A stretch of 64,000 bases of DNA from Micromonospora antibiotica (lineage in GTDB: Bacteria > Actinomycetota > Actinomycetes > Mycobacteriales > Micromonosporaceae). The position numbers and the translations under genes are program-made. The notes under the pieces were generated by a model, which was not told where the DNA came from, did no database searches, and was given only the letters and a program-made list of their open reading frames with translations. Positions 1 through 7,705 of this stretch are shown here, one piece after another; the first letter of the stretch is position 1; the number at the start of each line of letters is the position of its first letter. The stretch is taken from positions 620,001 to 684,000 of the forward strand of contig NZ_JAGFWR010000002.1 in NCBI RefSeq assembly GCF_017599305.1, in the 5' to 3' direction.

Positions 1-64
1 CCTCACCACGGTGACGCTGCGCGTGCAGCGGCGCTTCTTCAGCTGGACGGAGGGCCAATCATGA
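1..64 (+). CDS. ABC transporter permease, C-terminal end (partial)
   Basis: An open frame enters from the left edge and stops at TGA 62-64. The last 20 codons are basic and aromatic (..RVQRRFFSWTEGQS), as in the cytoplasmic tail of binding-protein-dependent permeases of the SsuC/TauC type. The stop overlaps the ATG of the substrate-binding protein at 61 (ATGA), so the two are probably translationally coupled. The identification rests on this context and the short tail only; the rest of the gene lies outside the window. Confidence 0.55.
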   Translation, partial: LTTVTLRVQRRFFSWTEGQS

Positions 65-1158
65 CAATCAAGCGGATCACGACGATCAAGCAAAAAGGTG
101 TCATCGCCGCGCTGTTGGGGGCGAGCCTGCTGCTCGGCACCGCGGCCTGCGGTGACGACGCGGAGTCGAAGGGCGCCGACGGCACCGACAAGGTGACGGT
201 CAACTCGCTGGAGATCCTCTCGCTGGCGCCGATGATGGTGGCCGACGCGAAGGGCTTCTTCGGCAAGCACCAGGTCGAGGTGGAGTTCAGCAACGCCGAC
301 ATCTACTCCCGGCTGGCGGTGCAGGGTCAGGGCAAGCTGGACGTGAACATCCCGGGCACCGGTGGCGCGCTGTTCAACGCGGTCAACCAGGGCCTGCGGG
401 TGCGGGCGGTGGCCGACCGGCAGCAGTACCGGTGTGCGTCGGACAACCTCCTGCTGGCCCGTACCCAGGCCTTCGACGGCGGCCTGAAGAGCGTGGCCGA
501 CCTCAAGGGCAAGAAGGTCGCCATCCTGGCCAAGGGTTCGACCACCGAGTACTGGCTGGACCGGGCGCTGGGTGAGGTCGGGTTGAAGCAGTCCGACCTG
601 GGGCAGATCGTCACCCTGAGCTACCCGGACACGGCCAACGCGCTCAAGAGCGGTGCGGTGGACGCCGGCTTCGTGGTGCAGCCGCTGGCGTACCAGCTCA
701 TCACCGACGGGCAGGCCAAGCGGGTGCTGGCGATGAACGAGGTGGCGCCCAACCAGGAGCAGGGCCTGATCACCATGTCGCAGGACTTCATCAGCAAGCG
801 GCCCGAGGTCGCGGCCCGGTGGATGGCCGGCTGGCTGGAGGGCGTGCGCTACTACCAGGACCCGGCCAACAAGGACGACGTCATCAAGATCGTGGCTGAG
901 CGGACCAAGGTGCCGGCGGAGACGATCACCAAGCTGTACGGCACCGACCAGTGGCCGTACATGGACCCGAACGGTCGGGTGGACACCGCCACGGTGACCG
1001 CCGAGGACGGCAAGTGGCTGCTCGACAACAAGATCATCGAAAAGTTGCCGGAGGTCGGTGAGTGGCACGACGGTTCCGTCGTCGACGCCGCCCTGAAGAT
1101 CGTCGGCGAGGTGCCGGCCAACCGCGACTGCGGCGGCGTGCAGAAGCTGGAGTCCTGA
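61..1158 (+). CDS. ABC transporter substrate-binding lipoprotein (SsuA/THI5-like)
   Basis: A 365-residue extracytoplasmic solute-binding protein. Residues 1-30 form a lipoprotein signal peptide with a basic N-region, a hydrophobic stretch and lipobox LGTAAC, with the lipid-modified Cys at 30. The mature part has the periplasmic-binding fold of the nitrate/sulfonate/taurine and NMT1 groups: an opening SLEILSLAPMMVADAKGFF segment and a GTGGALFNAV segment. It would capture a small organic ligand outside the membrane for the permease encoded just upstream. Its stop overlaps the start of the aldolase gene (TGATG), so it sits in an operon with catabolic enzymes, which suggests the ligand is a carbon source rather than sulfonate. 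The ligand cannot be read from sequence. Confidence 0.88.
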   Translation: MTIKRITTIKQKGVIAALLGASLLLGTAACGDDAESKGADGTDKVTVNSLEILSLAPMMVADAKGFFGKHQVEVEFSNADIYSRLAVQGQGKLDVNIPGTGGALFNAVNQGLRVRAVADRQQYRCASDNLLLARTQAFDGGLKSVADLKGKKVAILAKGSTTEYWLDRALGEVGLKQSDLGQIVTLSYPDTANALKSGAVDAGFVVQPLAYQLITDGQAKRVLAMNEVAPNQEQGLITMSQDFISKRPEVAARWMAGWLEGVRYYQDPANKDDVIKIVAERTKVPAETITKLYGTDQWPYMDPNGRVDTATVTAEDGKWLLDNKIIEKLPEVGEWHDGSVVDAALKIVGEVPANRDCGGVQKLES

Positions 1159-1940
1159 TGTATCCCCGTCCGAGCCGGCTGGCCGAGGTGCTGCGCGACG
1201 GTGGCGTCGCCCTCGGCAGCCTGACCCTGCTCCAGGAACCGGCGATCGGCGAGATCCTCGGCGCCCTCGGCTACGACTTCCTGGTCGTCGACACCGAGCA
1301 CGCCGCGGCCGACGAGCAGAGCGTGCTGGCGATGGTCCGGGCGGCCGGCTCGGCGGGGACCACCCCGCTGGTCCGGCTGCGCCGGATCGAGGAGAAGGAC
1401 CTGCTCTGGTCCCTGGACAGCGGTGCCGGTGGGGTGGTGCTGCCGCTGGTGGAGACCGGCGCGCAGGCCGTCGAGGCGGCCCGGCTGACCCACTACCCGC
1501 CGGTCGGTGACCGGACGCTGTGCTCGGCGGCGCGGGCCGCCGGGCACGGCACCGCCCGGGGCGACTTCGACCGCTACCTGACCTGGGCCGGGCAGAACAC
1601 CACGGTCGTCGCCCTGGTCGAGACCCCTGCCGGGCTGGCCAACCTGGACGACATCCTCGCCGCCGACCTCGACGTGCTGATGCTCGGGCGGGCCGACCTG
1701 TCGGTCAAGCTGGGCCTGGGCTACCAGCCCACCCACCCGGAGGTGGAGAAGCACGCGGTCGACTTCGTCGAGCGGGTCGTCGCCGCCGGCCGGGTCGCCG
1801 GCATGCTGGCCTACTCCGCCGAGGAGGCCCGCCGCTGGATCGACCGGGGCGTCCGCTTCGTCGTCTACTCCCAGCCGGAGATGCTGCTCTCCGACGCCTA
1901 CCGGCGGGCCCGCGACGAGATCCTCGGCGGTACGTCGTGA
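1158..1940 (+). CDS. HpcH/HpaI family aldolase
   Basis: A 260-residue class II (metal-dependent) pyruvate aldolase of the 2-dehydro-3-deoxyglucarate / 4-hydroxy-2-oxoheptanedioate aldolase type. It cleaves 2-keto-4-hydroxy acids to pyruvate and an aldehyde. Visible family signatures are DTEHA near residue 50 (active-site His), VETPAG (metal-binding Glu) and GRADLS (metal-binding Asp). The ATG at 1158 overlaps the upstream stop. The frame can be opened further upstream, but that would run inside the binding-protein gene, so the overlapping ATG is chosen. The downstream SDR gene starts at an overlapping GTGA. The operon looks like uptake, dehydrogenation and retro-aldol cleavage of a sugar-acid or aromatic-derived acid; the substrate is inferred only. 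Confidence 0.88.
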   Translation: MYPRPSRLAEVLRDGGVALGSLTLLQEPAIGEILGALGYDFLVVDTEHAAADEQSVLAMVRAAGSAGTTPLVRLRRIEEKDLLWSLDSGAGGVVLPLVETGAQAVEAARLTHYPPVGDRTLCSAARAAGHGTARGDFDRYLTWAGQNTTVVALVETPAGLANLDDILAADLDVLMLGRADLSVKLGLGYQPTHPEVEKHAVDFVERVVAAGRVAGMLAYSAEEARRWIDRGVRFVVYSQPEMLLSDAYRRARDEILGGTS

Positions 1941-2599
1941 GCCTGCTGGTGACCGGCGGGGCCAGCGGCATCGGCGCGGCGGTGGTCGCCGCCGCCCGCG
2001 CCCGGGGCGAGACGGTGCACGTGCTGGACGTCTCCACCGGCGTGGACGCCGCCGACCCGGTCGCGGTGGGCGAGTTCGTCGACGCGATCGGCACCCCGCG
2101 CCGGGTGGCCCACCTGGCCGGGGTGGTCAGCTCCGGTGGCATCGAGCAGACCAGCCTCGCCGAGTGGGAACGCACCCTGCGCAACAACCTCACCGCCGCG
2201 TTCGTCGTCAGCCAGGCCGTGGTGCCCCGGATGGCGGCGGCCGGCGGCGGGTCGCTGGTGCTGATGAGCAGCCTCAACGCCCGTGACGGCGGCACCCGGC
2301 TGTCGGGCACGGCGTACGCGGCGGCGAAGGCGGGGGTACTGGGCCTGATGCGGCACCTGGCCGTCGACTTCGGACCGCAGGGGGTACGGGTCAACGCCGT
2401 CGCGCCCGGCCCGGTGGCCACCCCGATGCACGACCGGCTCACCGCCGAGCAGAAGGCGGGTCTGCGGGCCCGGATGCCGCTGGGCCGGGTCTCCTCGGCA
2501 CAGGAGATCGCCGACATCGTGCTGTTCCTGCTCTCCGATTCCTGCGCCACGGTCACCGGCATGACCTTCGATGTGAACGGGGGCAGTCATCTCAGCTAG
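1937..2599 (+). CDS. SDR family NAD(P)-dependent oxidoreductase
   Basis: A 220-residue classical short-chain dehydrogenase. It starts directly with the first beta strand and a TGGASGIG dinucleotide-binding motif, then has the Ser of the LMSSLNA segment and the YAAAK catalytic Tyr/Lys, and ends with the usual GMTFDVNGG segment. It is slightly shorter than the usual 245-255 residues. The start is GTG at 1937, overlapping the aldolase stop (GTGA). It probably oxidises a hydroxy acid or sugar acid to feed the aldolase; direction and substrate are inferred from operon context. Confidence 0.87.
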   Translation: MSLLVTGGASGIGAAVVAAARARGETVHVLDVSTGVDAADPVAVGEFVDAIGTPRRVAHLAGVVSSGGIEQTSLAEWERTLRNNLTAAFVVSQAVVPRMAAAGGGSLVLMSSLNARDGGTRLSGTAYAAAKAGVLGLMRHLAVDFGPQGVRVNAVAPGPVATPMHDRLTAEQKAGLRARMPLGRVSSAQEIADIVLFLLSDSCATVTGMTFDVNGGSHLS

Positions 2600-2638
2600 G
2601 TTGCCGGGTACGGGTACCGGTCCGGCACGGGAGGCACA

Positions 2639-3709
2639 GTGAACAAACGGGTGACCCTGCGCGATGTCGCCAGCCTCACCGGGGTGCACGTCTCCACGGT
2701 CTCCCGGGTGCTGCGCGGCGACGACGTGCGGGTCGCCCCGGCGACCGCGACCCGGATCGTGGAGGCCGCCAAGCAGCTCGGGTTCCACCGGGACCGCTGG
2801 GCGGCCAGCCTGCGCAGCGGCAAGACCGGGGTGATCGGCGTGCTGGTCCCCCGGATCACCGACATCGTGCTGGCCACCGTCTTCGAGGGCATCGACGCCG
2901 CCGCTGCCGCCGCCGGCTACCAGGCGGTGGTCAGCAGCAGCTGGGACGACGACGAGGCGCGGGCACTGCGCATCCAGCGGTTGATCGGGGAACGGGTGGA
3001 CGGGCTGATCATCGGTGACGCCCGCCGCAACGACCCGATGCTGGCCCGGCTGGCTGCCGACGGGGTGCCGTTCGTGCTGGTCAGCCGGGCCTCCCGGGGT
3101 TTCCCGTCGGTGACCGGCCGGGACCGCCTCGGTGGGCGGCTCGCCGCCGAGCACCTGATCGACGTGGGCTGCCGGCGGCTGGCGGTGATCGCCGGCCCCG
3201 GCCACGCCAGCACCTCCGCCGACCGGGTCGCGGGCTTCCTCGCCGCGGCGAAGGCCCAGGGCGTCCCGGTCGACCCCCGGTGGGTCGCACCGTCCACCTT
3301 CGACGTCGCCGGTGGGGCCTCGGCGATGGCCGGGCTGCTGGGCTCCGGTCGTCCCGACGGGGTCTTCGCGGTCAACGACTTCGCCGCGATCGGCGCGATG
3401 GGCACCCTGCGCGACCACGGCCTGCGGGTCGGTCGGGAAGTGGCGGTGGTCGGGTACAACGACATCGACGTGGACGCCCAGCTCCTGGTGCCGCTCACCT
3501 CGATCCGTACCCCGCTGCGGGACATGGGCTCGCAGGCGCTGCACGCCCTGCTCACCCTGCTCGACTCGGGCAGCACCACGTCGGTGCGGCTGGCCCCGGA
3601 GCTGGTCGTCCGGGCGACCACCGCCGACTTCCTCCCCGACGCGACGAGGGCGGTGGCGGGTACCGTCGCGCTGCCGGCGGTGTCCCGGGTGGGCACACCG
3701 CTGAACTGA
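2639..3709 (+). CDS. LacI family transcriptional regulator
   Basis: A 356-residue LacI/GalR repressor. The N-terminal helix-turn-helix (VTLRDVASLTGVHVSTVSRV, about residues 4-23) is followed by the hinge helix and a periplasmic-binding-like ligand domain (GVIGVLVPRITDIV.. onward). The start is GTG 2639 with GGGAGG 5 bases upstream. The gene follows the SDR gene by 39 bp and ends the operon, so it is probably the local repressor, responding to the imported compound or its breakdown product. No clean operator could be fixed; the short gap before it is rich in GGTAC/GTACC words that might contribute. Confidence 0.9.
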   Translation: MNKRVTLRDVASLTGVHVSTVSRVLRGDDVRVAPATATRIVEAAKQLGFHRDRWAASLRSGKTGVIGVLVPRITDIVLATVFEGIDAAAAAAGYQAVVSSSWDDDEARALRIQRLIGERVDGLIIGDARRNDPMLARLAADGVPFVLVSRASRGFPSVTGRDRLGGRLAAEHLIDVGCRRLAVIAGPGHASTSADRVAGFLAAAKAQGVPVDPRWVAPSTFDVAGGASAMAGLLGSGRPDGVFAVNDFAAIGAMGTLRDHGLRVGREVAVVGYNDIDVDAQLLVPLTSIRTPLRDMGSQALHALLTLLDSGSTTSVRLAPELVVRATTADFLPDATRAVAGTVALPAVSRVGTPLN

Positions 3710-3759
3710 CGGCCGCCCGGCGGACCCGGTCGGCCGGCACCCGCCGTGCCGCGCGGACC

Positions 3760-3881
3760 GGATCCGCCCGTGCCCCGCGCCACCCGGACCAGGTCCGCCC
3801 GGTCCGGATCCGCCCGTGCCCCGCGCCACCCGGACCAGGTCCGCCCGGTCCGGATCCGCCCGTGCCCCGCGCCGCCCGGTC
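3760..3881 (+). repeat. 46-bp tandem repeat, about 2.7 copies, with internal palindromes
   Basis: Units begin GGATCCGCCCGTGCCCCGCG at 3760, 3806 and 3852. Copies 1 and 2 are identical over 46 bp; copy 3 changes after about 22 bp and degenerates. Each unit contains GGACCAGGTCC and abuts GGTCCGGATCC, both near-palindromic, so the array can fold into repeated hairpins. It fills the space between two convergent genes, so it may serve as a bidirectional terminator or be a recent slippage duplication. Confidence 0.9.
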
Positions 3882-3939
3882 CGGTGCCGGGGTCCGGTCG
3901 TGCGGGGTACGGCGGCCACGACGCGTCGCCGCCCGACGG

Positions 3940-5166
3940 TCAGCGCCGGCGGTGGTGCATCGCCAGGCGCAGCAGCAGGAACCGCAGCGCCGTGGCGGCC
4001 AGGTTCGCCGCCACCAGCACCGCCAGTTCGACCGGCCGGGCCGGGGTGCCGACGGCGTGCAGCGCGGCGAGCGCACCACTGGTCAACGCCAGTCCGAGGG
4101 CGAAGGCGAGCAGGCCCTGGAGGTGGTGCCGACCGACCGACCGGCGACCGGTGATGCCGAAGGTGAGCCGCCGGTTCGCCGCGGTGTTGCCCACCGCGGT
4201 CACCAGCAACGCCACCAGGTTCGCCGGTTGCGCGCCGAGCACCCCCCGGGTCACCACGAACAGCACCAGGTACGCCACGGTGCTGACCACCCCGACCAGC
4301 GCGAAGCGGGCCAACTGGCCGGGCAGCCCGACCGGCACCCGCGCCGGCTGCCCGGCCAGCGGTGCCCGGCCCCACTGGGCGCGCAGGGTGGCCAGCGGCA
4401 ACGCCCCGGTGAGCAGGGCCCGCCCCAGCCGGCCGATGCCGCGCAGGTCGGCCAGGGCGGTGGCCACGATGTCCACCCGGCTGTCCGGGTCGTCGACCCA
4501 GTCCACCGGCACCTCGTGGATGCGCAGCCCGGCCCGCTGGGCGAGCACCAGCAACTCGGTGTCGAAGAACCATCCGGTGTCCTGCACCAACGGCAGCAAC
4601 TCCCGGGCCACGTCGGCGCGGATCGCCTTGAAACCGCACTGCGCGTCGGAGAACCGGGCCGCGAGGGCACCCCGTAGCAGCAGGTTGTAGGCCCGGGAGA
4701 TCACCTCCCGTTTGGCGCCCCGCACCACCCGGGAGGTCCGCGCCAGTCGGGTGCCGATGGCCAGGTCCGAGTGACCGGAGATGAGCGGGGCGACCAGCGG
4801 CAGCAACGCGGCCAGGTCGGTCGACAGGTCCACGTCCATGTAGGCCAGCACCGGGGCGTCCGAGGCCGACCAGGCGGCCCGCAGCGCGCGGCCCCGACCC
4901 TTGGCGCTCAGGTGCCGCACCTCGACGTGCGGGAGGTCGGCGGCGAGCGCCTCGGCCACCGCGAGGGTGCCGTCGACACTGGCGTTGTCCGCCACGGTGA
5001 TCCGGAACGGGTACGGGAAGTGCGTGCTGAGGTGCTCGTGCAGCCGGCGTACGCAGGGACCGAGGTCGGTCTCCTCGTTGTAGACCGGCACCACCACGTC
5101 GAGCACGGCGGTGGGGGTGTCGGTCCGGGTCTCGACGGCGGGTCGGGGGCTGCCGATCGTGGTCAT
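3940..5166 (-). CDS. GT2 family glycosyltransferase with C-terminal GtrA-like membrane domain
   Basis: A 408-residue two-domain protein. Residues about 20-250 are a family-2 glycosyltransferase of the dolichyl-phosphate/undecaprenyl-phosphate sugar synthase kind: VVVPVYNEE, then DVDLSTD for the metal/nucleotide site and QCGFKA. Residues about 285-405 contain four hydrophobic helices resembling GtrA (PF04138), the lipid-linked-sugar flippase module. It would charge a polyprenyl phosphate with a sugar at the cytoplasmic face and help present it outside. It overlaps the upstream membrane glycosyltransferase gene by 4 bp (ATGA), a natural acceptor enzyme for such lipid-linked sugars. Confidence 0.87.
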   Translation of the reverse strand: MTTIGSPRPAVETRTDTPTAVLDVVVPVYNEETDLGPCVRRLHEHLSTHFPYPFRITVADNASVDGTLAVAEALAADLPHVEVRHLSAKGRGRALRAAWSASDAPVLAYMDVDLSTDLAALLPLVAPLISGHSDLAIGTRLARTSRVVRGAKREVISRAYNLLLRGALAARFSDAQCGFKAIRADVARELLPLVQDTGWFFDTELLVLAQRAGLRIHEVPVDWVDDPDSRVDIVATALADLRGIGRLGRALLTGALPLATLRAQWGRAPLAGQPARVPVGLPGQLARFALVGVVSTVAYLVLFVVTRGVLGAQPANLVALLVTAVGNTAANRRLTFGITGRRSVGRHHLQGLLAFALGLALTSGALAALHAVGTPARPVELAVLVAANLAATALRFLLLRLAMHHRRR

Positions 5167-7661
5167 CCCTGTGCCTCCTGTCCGGCACTGGTCAGGTCGT
5201 AGACGGTGACCCCGTCCACGGTCTGCGCGGTGAAGGTCTCGGCGACCCAGGCGGCGATCTCCTGGGAGGCGGAGCTGCCCCCGTTGGCCCGGAAGCCGCC
5301 CCCGCCGACGAAGTAGTGGATCTTCCCGGCGGCCACGTACTCCTGGAACCGGGCCAGGGTGGGCGACGGGTCGCTGCCGTTGAAGCCGCCGACCGCCATC
5401 ACCGGACGACCGGTGGCCAGCTGGTATCCGGAGGCGTTGTTGGAGCCGACGGCCGCCGCGACCCAGGTGTAGTCGTCGGCGTCGGCCGTCAGCAGCGCCT
5501 TCAGCGCGGCACTCGGCTCGCGGGAGTCGAGCAGCCCGCCCATCCCGCCGCCGGTGCGCCCCTGGCCACCCCCGGTACGCCCACCGTCCTGCCCCGTGCC
5601 ACCGTTACGGCCGGTGCCGCCGTCCTGCCCCGTGCCACCGTTCTGGCCGGTGCCACCGGGGAAGCCGGGGAACTGCCCAGTGCCGCCGTTCTGGCCGGTG
5701 CCGCCGGGGAAACCGGGGAACTGGCCCGGGCCGCCGTCGGCGGTACCACCGGGGAAGCCGGGAGGCTGACCGTTCTGGCCGGTGCCGCCGGGCCGGTTGC
5801 CGCCCGGGAAGCCGCCACCGGGGAACTCCATACCGTTGCCCATCCGGCCGCCGGGTCCGCCACGCCCCGGGCCGAAGCCGCCCTGCACGGCCGGGCCGGC
5901 GCTCGGGATGGACCCGGTGTGCGGGGTGCCGGCGGTCTGCGCCGCGTACGCCGCCGGGCCGGCCAGCGCGGCCGACGCGCCGAGGGCCAGCGCCACCGGC
6001 ACCAGCCGCCGGGGCAGCAGTCGGGCCGCCAGGATCAGCACCGCCACGGCGAGGCCGACCACCAGCACGGCCGGGCGCAGCCAGGGGTGGAAGTCGGGGC
6101 TGCGCCCGAGCAGGGTCCAGGACCACCAGGCGGTCACCGCGAGGGTGCCGGCCAGGACGACGGTGGCGAACACCCCCCGCCACCGGGCTGACCGCCGACC
6201 ACCGGCCCCGGACGCGGTACCGGCGACAGTCGGCACGACACCGGCGGCAGGCTGTGCCGGGCCGGCGGCAGGCTGCGCTGGCCCGAGGTCGGCCCCCGGC
6301 GTCGGTCCCGGGTGGACAGCCGACGCGGTGACCGGCGCGGCGGGCGTCGCCGTACCGGTTACCGGGGTGGCGGATCGGGCGGCGGCCCGGCATTCCCGCC
6401 AGAGCAGGACGGTGCCGATGCCGACCAGCGCGCCGACCGCCGGGGCCAGGGCCACCGTGTAGTACGCGTGGAAGATGCCGGACATGAAGCTGAAGATCAG
6501 CCCGGTGACCAGCAGCCAACCGCCCCACAGCAGCAGCCCGGCACGCCGGCGGTCGGTGCGGGCCGCCCGCCCGGCCAGCACCAGGCCGGCGACGAGCAGG
6601 ATCAACGCGGCCGGCAACAGCCAGGAGATCTGGCCGCCGACCTCGGTGTCGAACATCCGCAACCAGCCGGTCTGCCCGGAGAACGGCCCACCGCCGCCGC
6701 CCATCCGGGCGCCGCCGCCGACGCTGCCCTCCTCGTCACCGGTGATCCGCCCGAGACCGTTGTAGCCCAGGGTCAGCTCCAGGATGCTGTTGCCCTGCGA
6801 CCCGCCGATGTAGGGCCGGGCGCTGGCCGGGACCAGCTCCACCGTCGCGACCCACCACCCGGCGGCCACGACCAGGCCCAGGCCGGCCAGCAGCAGCTGC
6901 CGGATCCGCCGCCAGAAACCGGTCGGCGCGGCCAGCAGGTAGACCCCGGCGAAGACCGGGACCACCAGGAACGCCTGGAGCATCTTGGTGAGGAAGCCGA
7001 AGCCGACCAGCACCCCGACCAGCACGATCCACCGGGTGCTGGCCGTCTCCACCGCCCGCACCGTGGCGTACGCGCCGAGCACGAGCAGCAGCACCAGCAG
7101 CGCGTCCGGGTTGTTGAACCGGAACATCAGGGTGGCGACCGGGGTGAGCGCCAGGACCGTCCCGGCGATCAGGCCGGCGGCCGGGCCGTACCAGCGGCGG
7201 ACGGTGGCGAACAGGACGCCGACCGAGGCGACGCCGAGCAGCGCCTGCGGCACCAGGATCGCCCAGCTGTTCAGCCCGAAGATCCGTACCGACAGGGCCA
7301 TCAGCCACAGCGAGGCCGGCGTCTTGTCGACGGTGATCGAGTTGGCCGCGTCGGAGGAGCCGTAGAAGAACGCCTTCCAGCTCTCCGCACCGGCCTGCAC
7401 GGCCGCCGAGTAGAACGAGTTCGCCCAGCCCGACTCCCCCAGGCCCCACAGGTAGAGCAGGGCGGTGCCGAGCAGCAGCACGGCCAGCGCGGGTCTGACC
7501 CAGCGCGGGTCCCGTGGTGGGGGCGCGTCGCCCGCGTCCGGGTGGACGGTCGCCGACCGGGCCGGCGGTTCGGTCGCGGCGTCGGGCGGGCCCGACGGCG
7601 GTACGGTCGCGGCGTCCGGCGGGCTGGCCGGCGTCGTCAGCAGGCTCTCGGTTCTGTCCAT
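5163..7661 (-). CDS. Membrane mannosyltransferase-like protein (ArnT/PMT-type, YkcA/B C-terminal domain)
   Basis: An 832-residue integral membrane glycosyltransferase of the GT39/GT83 type. After a Pro/Ala-rich cytoplasmic N-terminus (about 50 residues) come about ten hydrophobic helices, with a GLGESGWANSFYSAAV loop carrying the acidic site of the PMT_2 fold and TVDKTPASLW. Around residues 630-740 lies an extracytoplasmic Gly/Pro/Gln/Asn-rich repeat (PGFPGGTGQNGG units), followed by the conserved C-terminal domain seen in actinobacterial and Bacillus YkcA/YkcB homologues (LLTADADDYTWVAAAVGSNN..). It probably transfers a lipid-linked sugar to a wall polymer or protein outside the membrane. 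Start ATG 7661 is preferred because the frame further upstream lies inside the kinase gene. It is followed by the GT2-GtrA gene (4-bp overlap) and preceded by the histidine kinase gene (44 bp), so the two-component system may control it. Confidence 0.85.
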   Translation of the reverse strand: MDRTESLLTTPASPPDAATVPPSGPPDAATEPPARSATVHPDAGDAPPPRDPRWVRPALAVLLLGTALLYLWGLGESGWANSFYSAAVQAGAESWKAFFYGSSDAANSITVDKTPASLWLMALSVRIFGLNSWAILVPQALLGVASVGVLFATVRRWYGPAAGLIAGTVLALTPVATLMFRFNNPDALLVLLLVLGAYATVRAVETASTRWIVLVGVLVGFGFLTKMLQAFLVVPVFAGVYLLAAPTGFWRRIRQLLLAGLGLVVAAGWWVATVELVPASARPYIGGSQGNSILELTLGYNGLGRITGDEEGSVGGGARMGGGGGPFSGQTGWLRMFDTEVGGQISWLLPAALILLVAGLVLAGRAARTDRRRAGLLLWGGWLLVTGLIFSFMSGIFHAYYTVALAPAVGALVGIGTVLLWRECRAAARSATPVTGTATPAAPVTASAVHPGPTPGADLGPAQPAAGPAQPAAGVVPTVAGTASGAGGRRSARWRGVFATVVLAGTLAVTAWWSWTLLGRSPDFHPWLRPAVLVVGLAVAVLILAARLLPRRLVPVALALGASAALAGPAAYAAQTAGTPHTGSIPSAGPAVQGGFGPGRGGPGGRMGNGMEFPGGGFPGGNRPGGTGQNGQPPGFPGGTADGGPGQFPGFPGGTGQNGGTGQFPGFPGGTGQNGGTGQDGGTGRNGGTGQDGGRTGGGQGRTGGGMGGLLDSREPSAALKALLTADADDYTWVAAAVGSNNASGYQLATGRPVMAVGGFNGSDPSPTLARFQEYVAAGKIHYFVGGGGFRANGGSSASQEIAAWVAETFTAQTVDGVTVYDLTSAGQEAQG
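5590..5770 (-). repeat. In-frame Gly-rich tandem repeat (PGFPGGTGQNGG units)
   Basis: Within the membrane glycosyltransferase gene the minus strand encodes repeated PGFPGG-TGQNGG-TGQ blocks; the matching plus-strand words CCGTTCTGGCCGGTGCC and GGGGAAGCCGGGG recur with a period of 45-60 bp. The encoded segment is collagen-like and lies on the outside of the membrane just before the conserved C-terminal domain. Such repeats commonly vary in copy number between strains. Confidence 0.85.
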
Positions 7662-7705
7662 GCGGTCAGCCTGGCCGGGCTGGTTGGGTCGATCCCGTGC
7701 CCTGG

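Noticed and set aside
3760..3881. Possible CRISPR array
   Set aside because: Units are contiguous 46-bp tandem copies without unique spacers, and there are no cas genes.
1898..5188. Long minus-strand open frame opposite the SDR and LacI genes
   Set aside because: Low-complexity Arg/Gly/Pro translation; the plus-strand genes and the GT2-GtrA gene explain the sequence.
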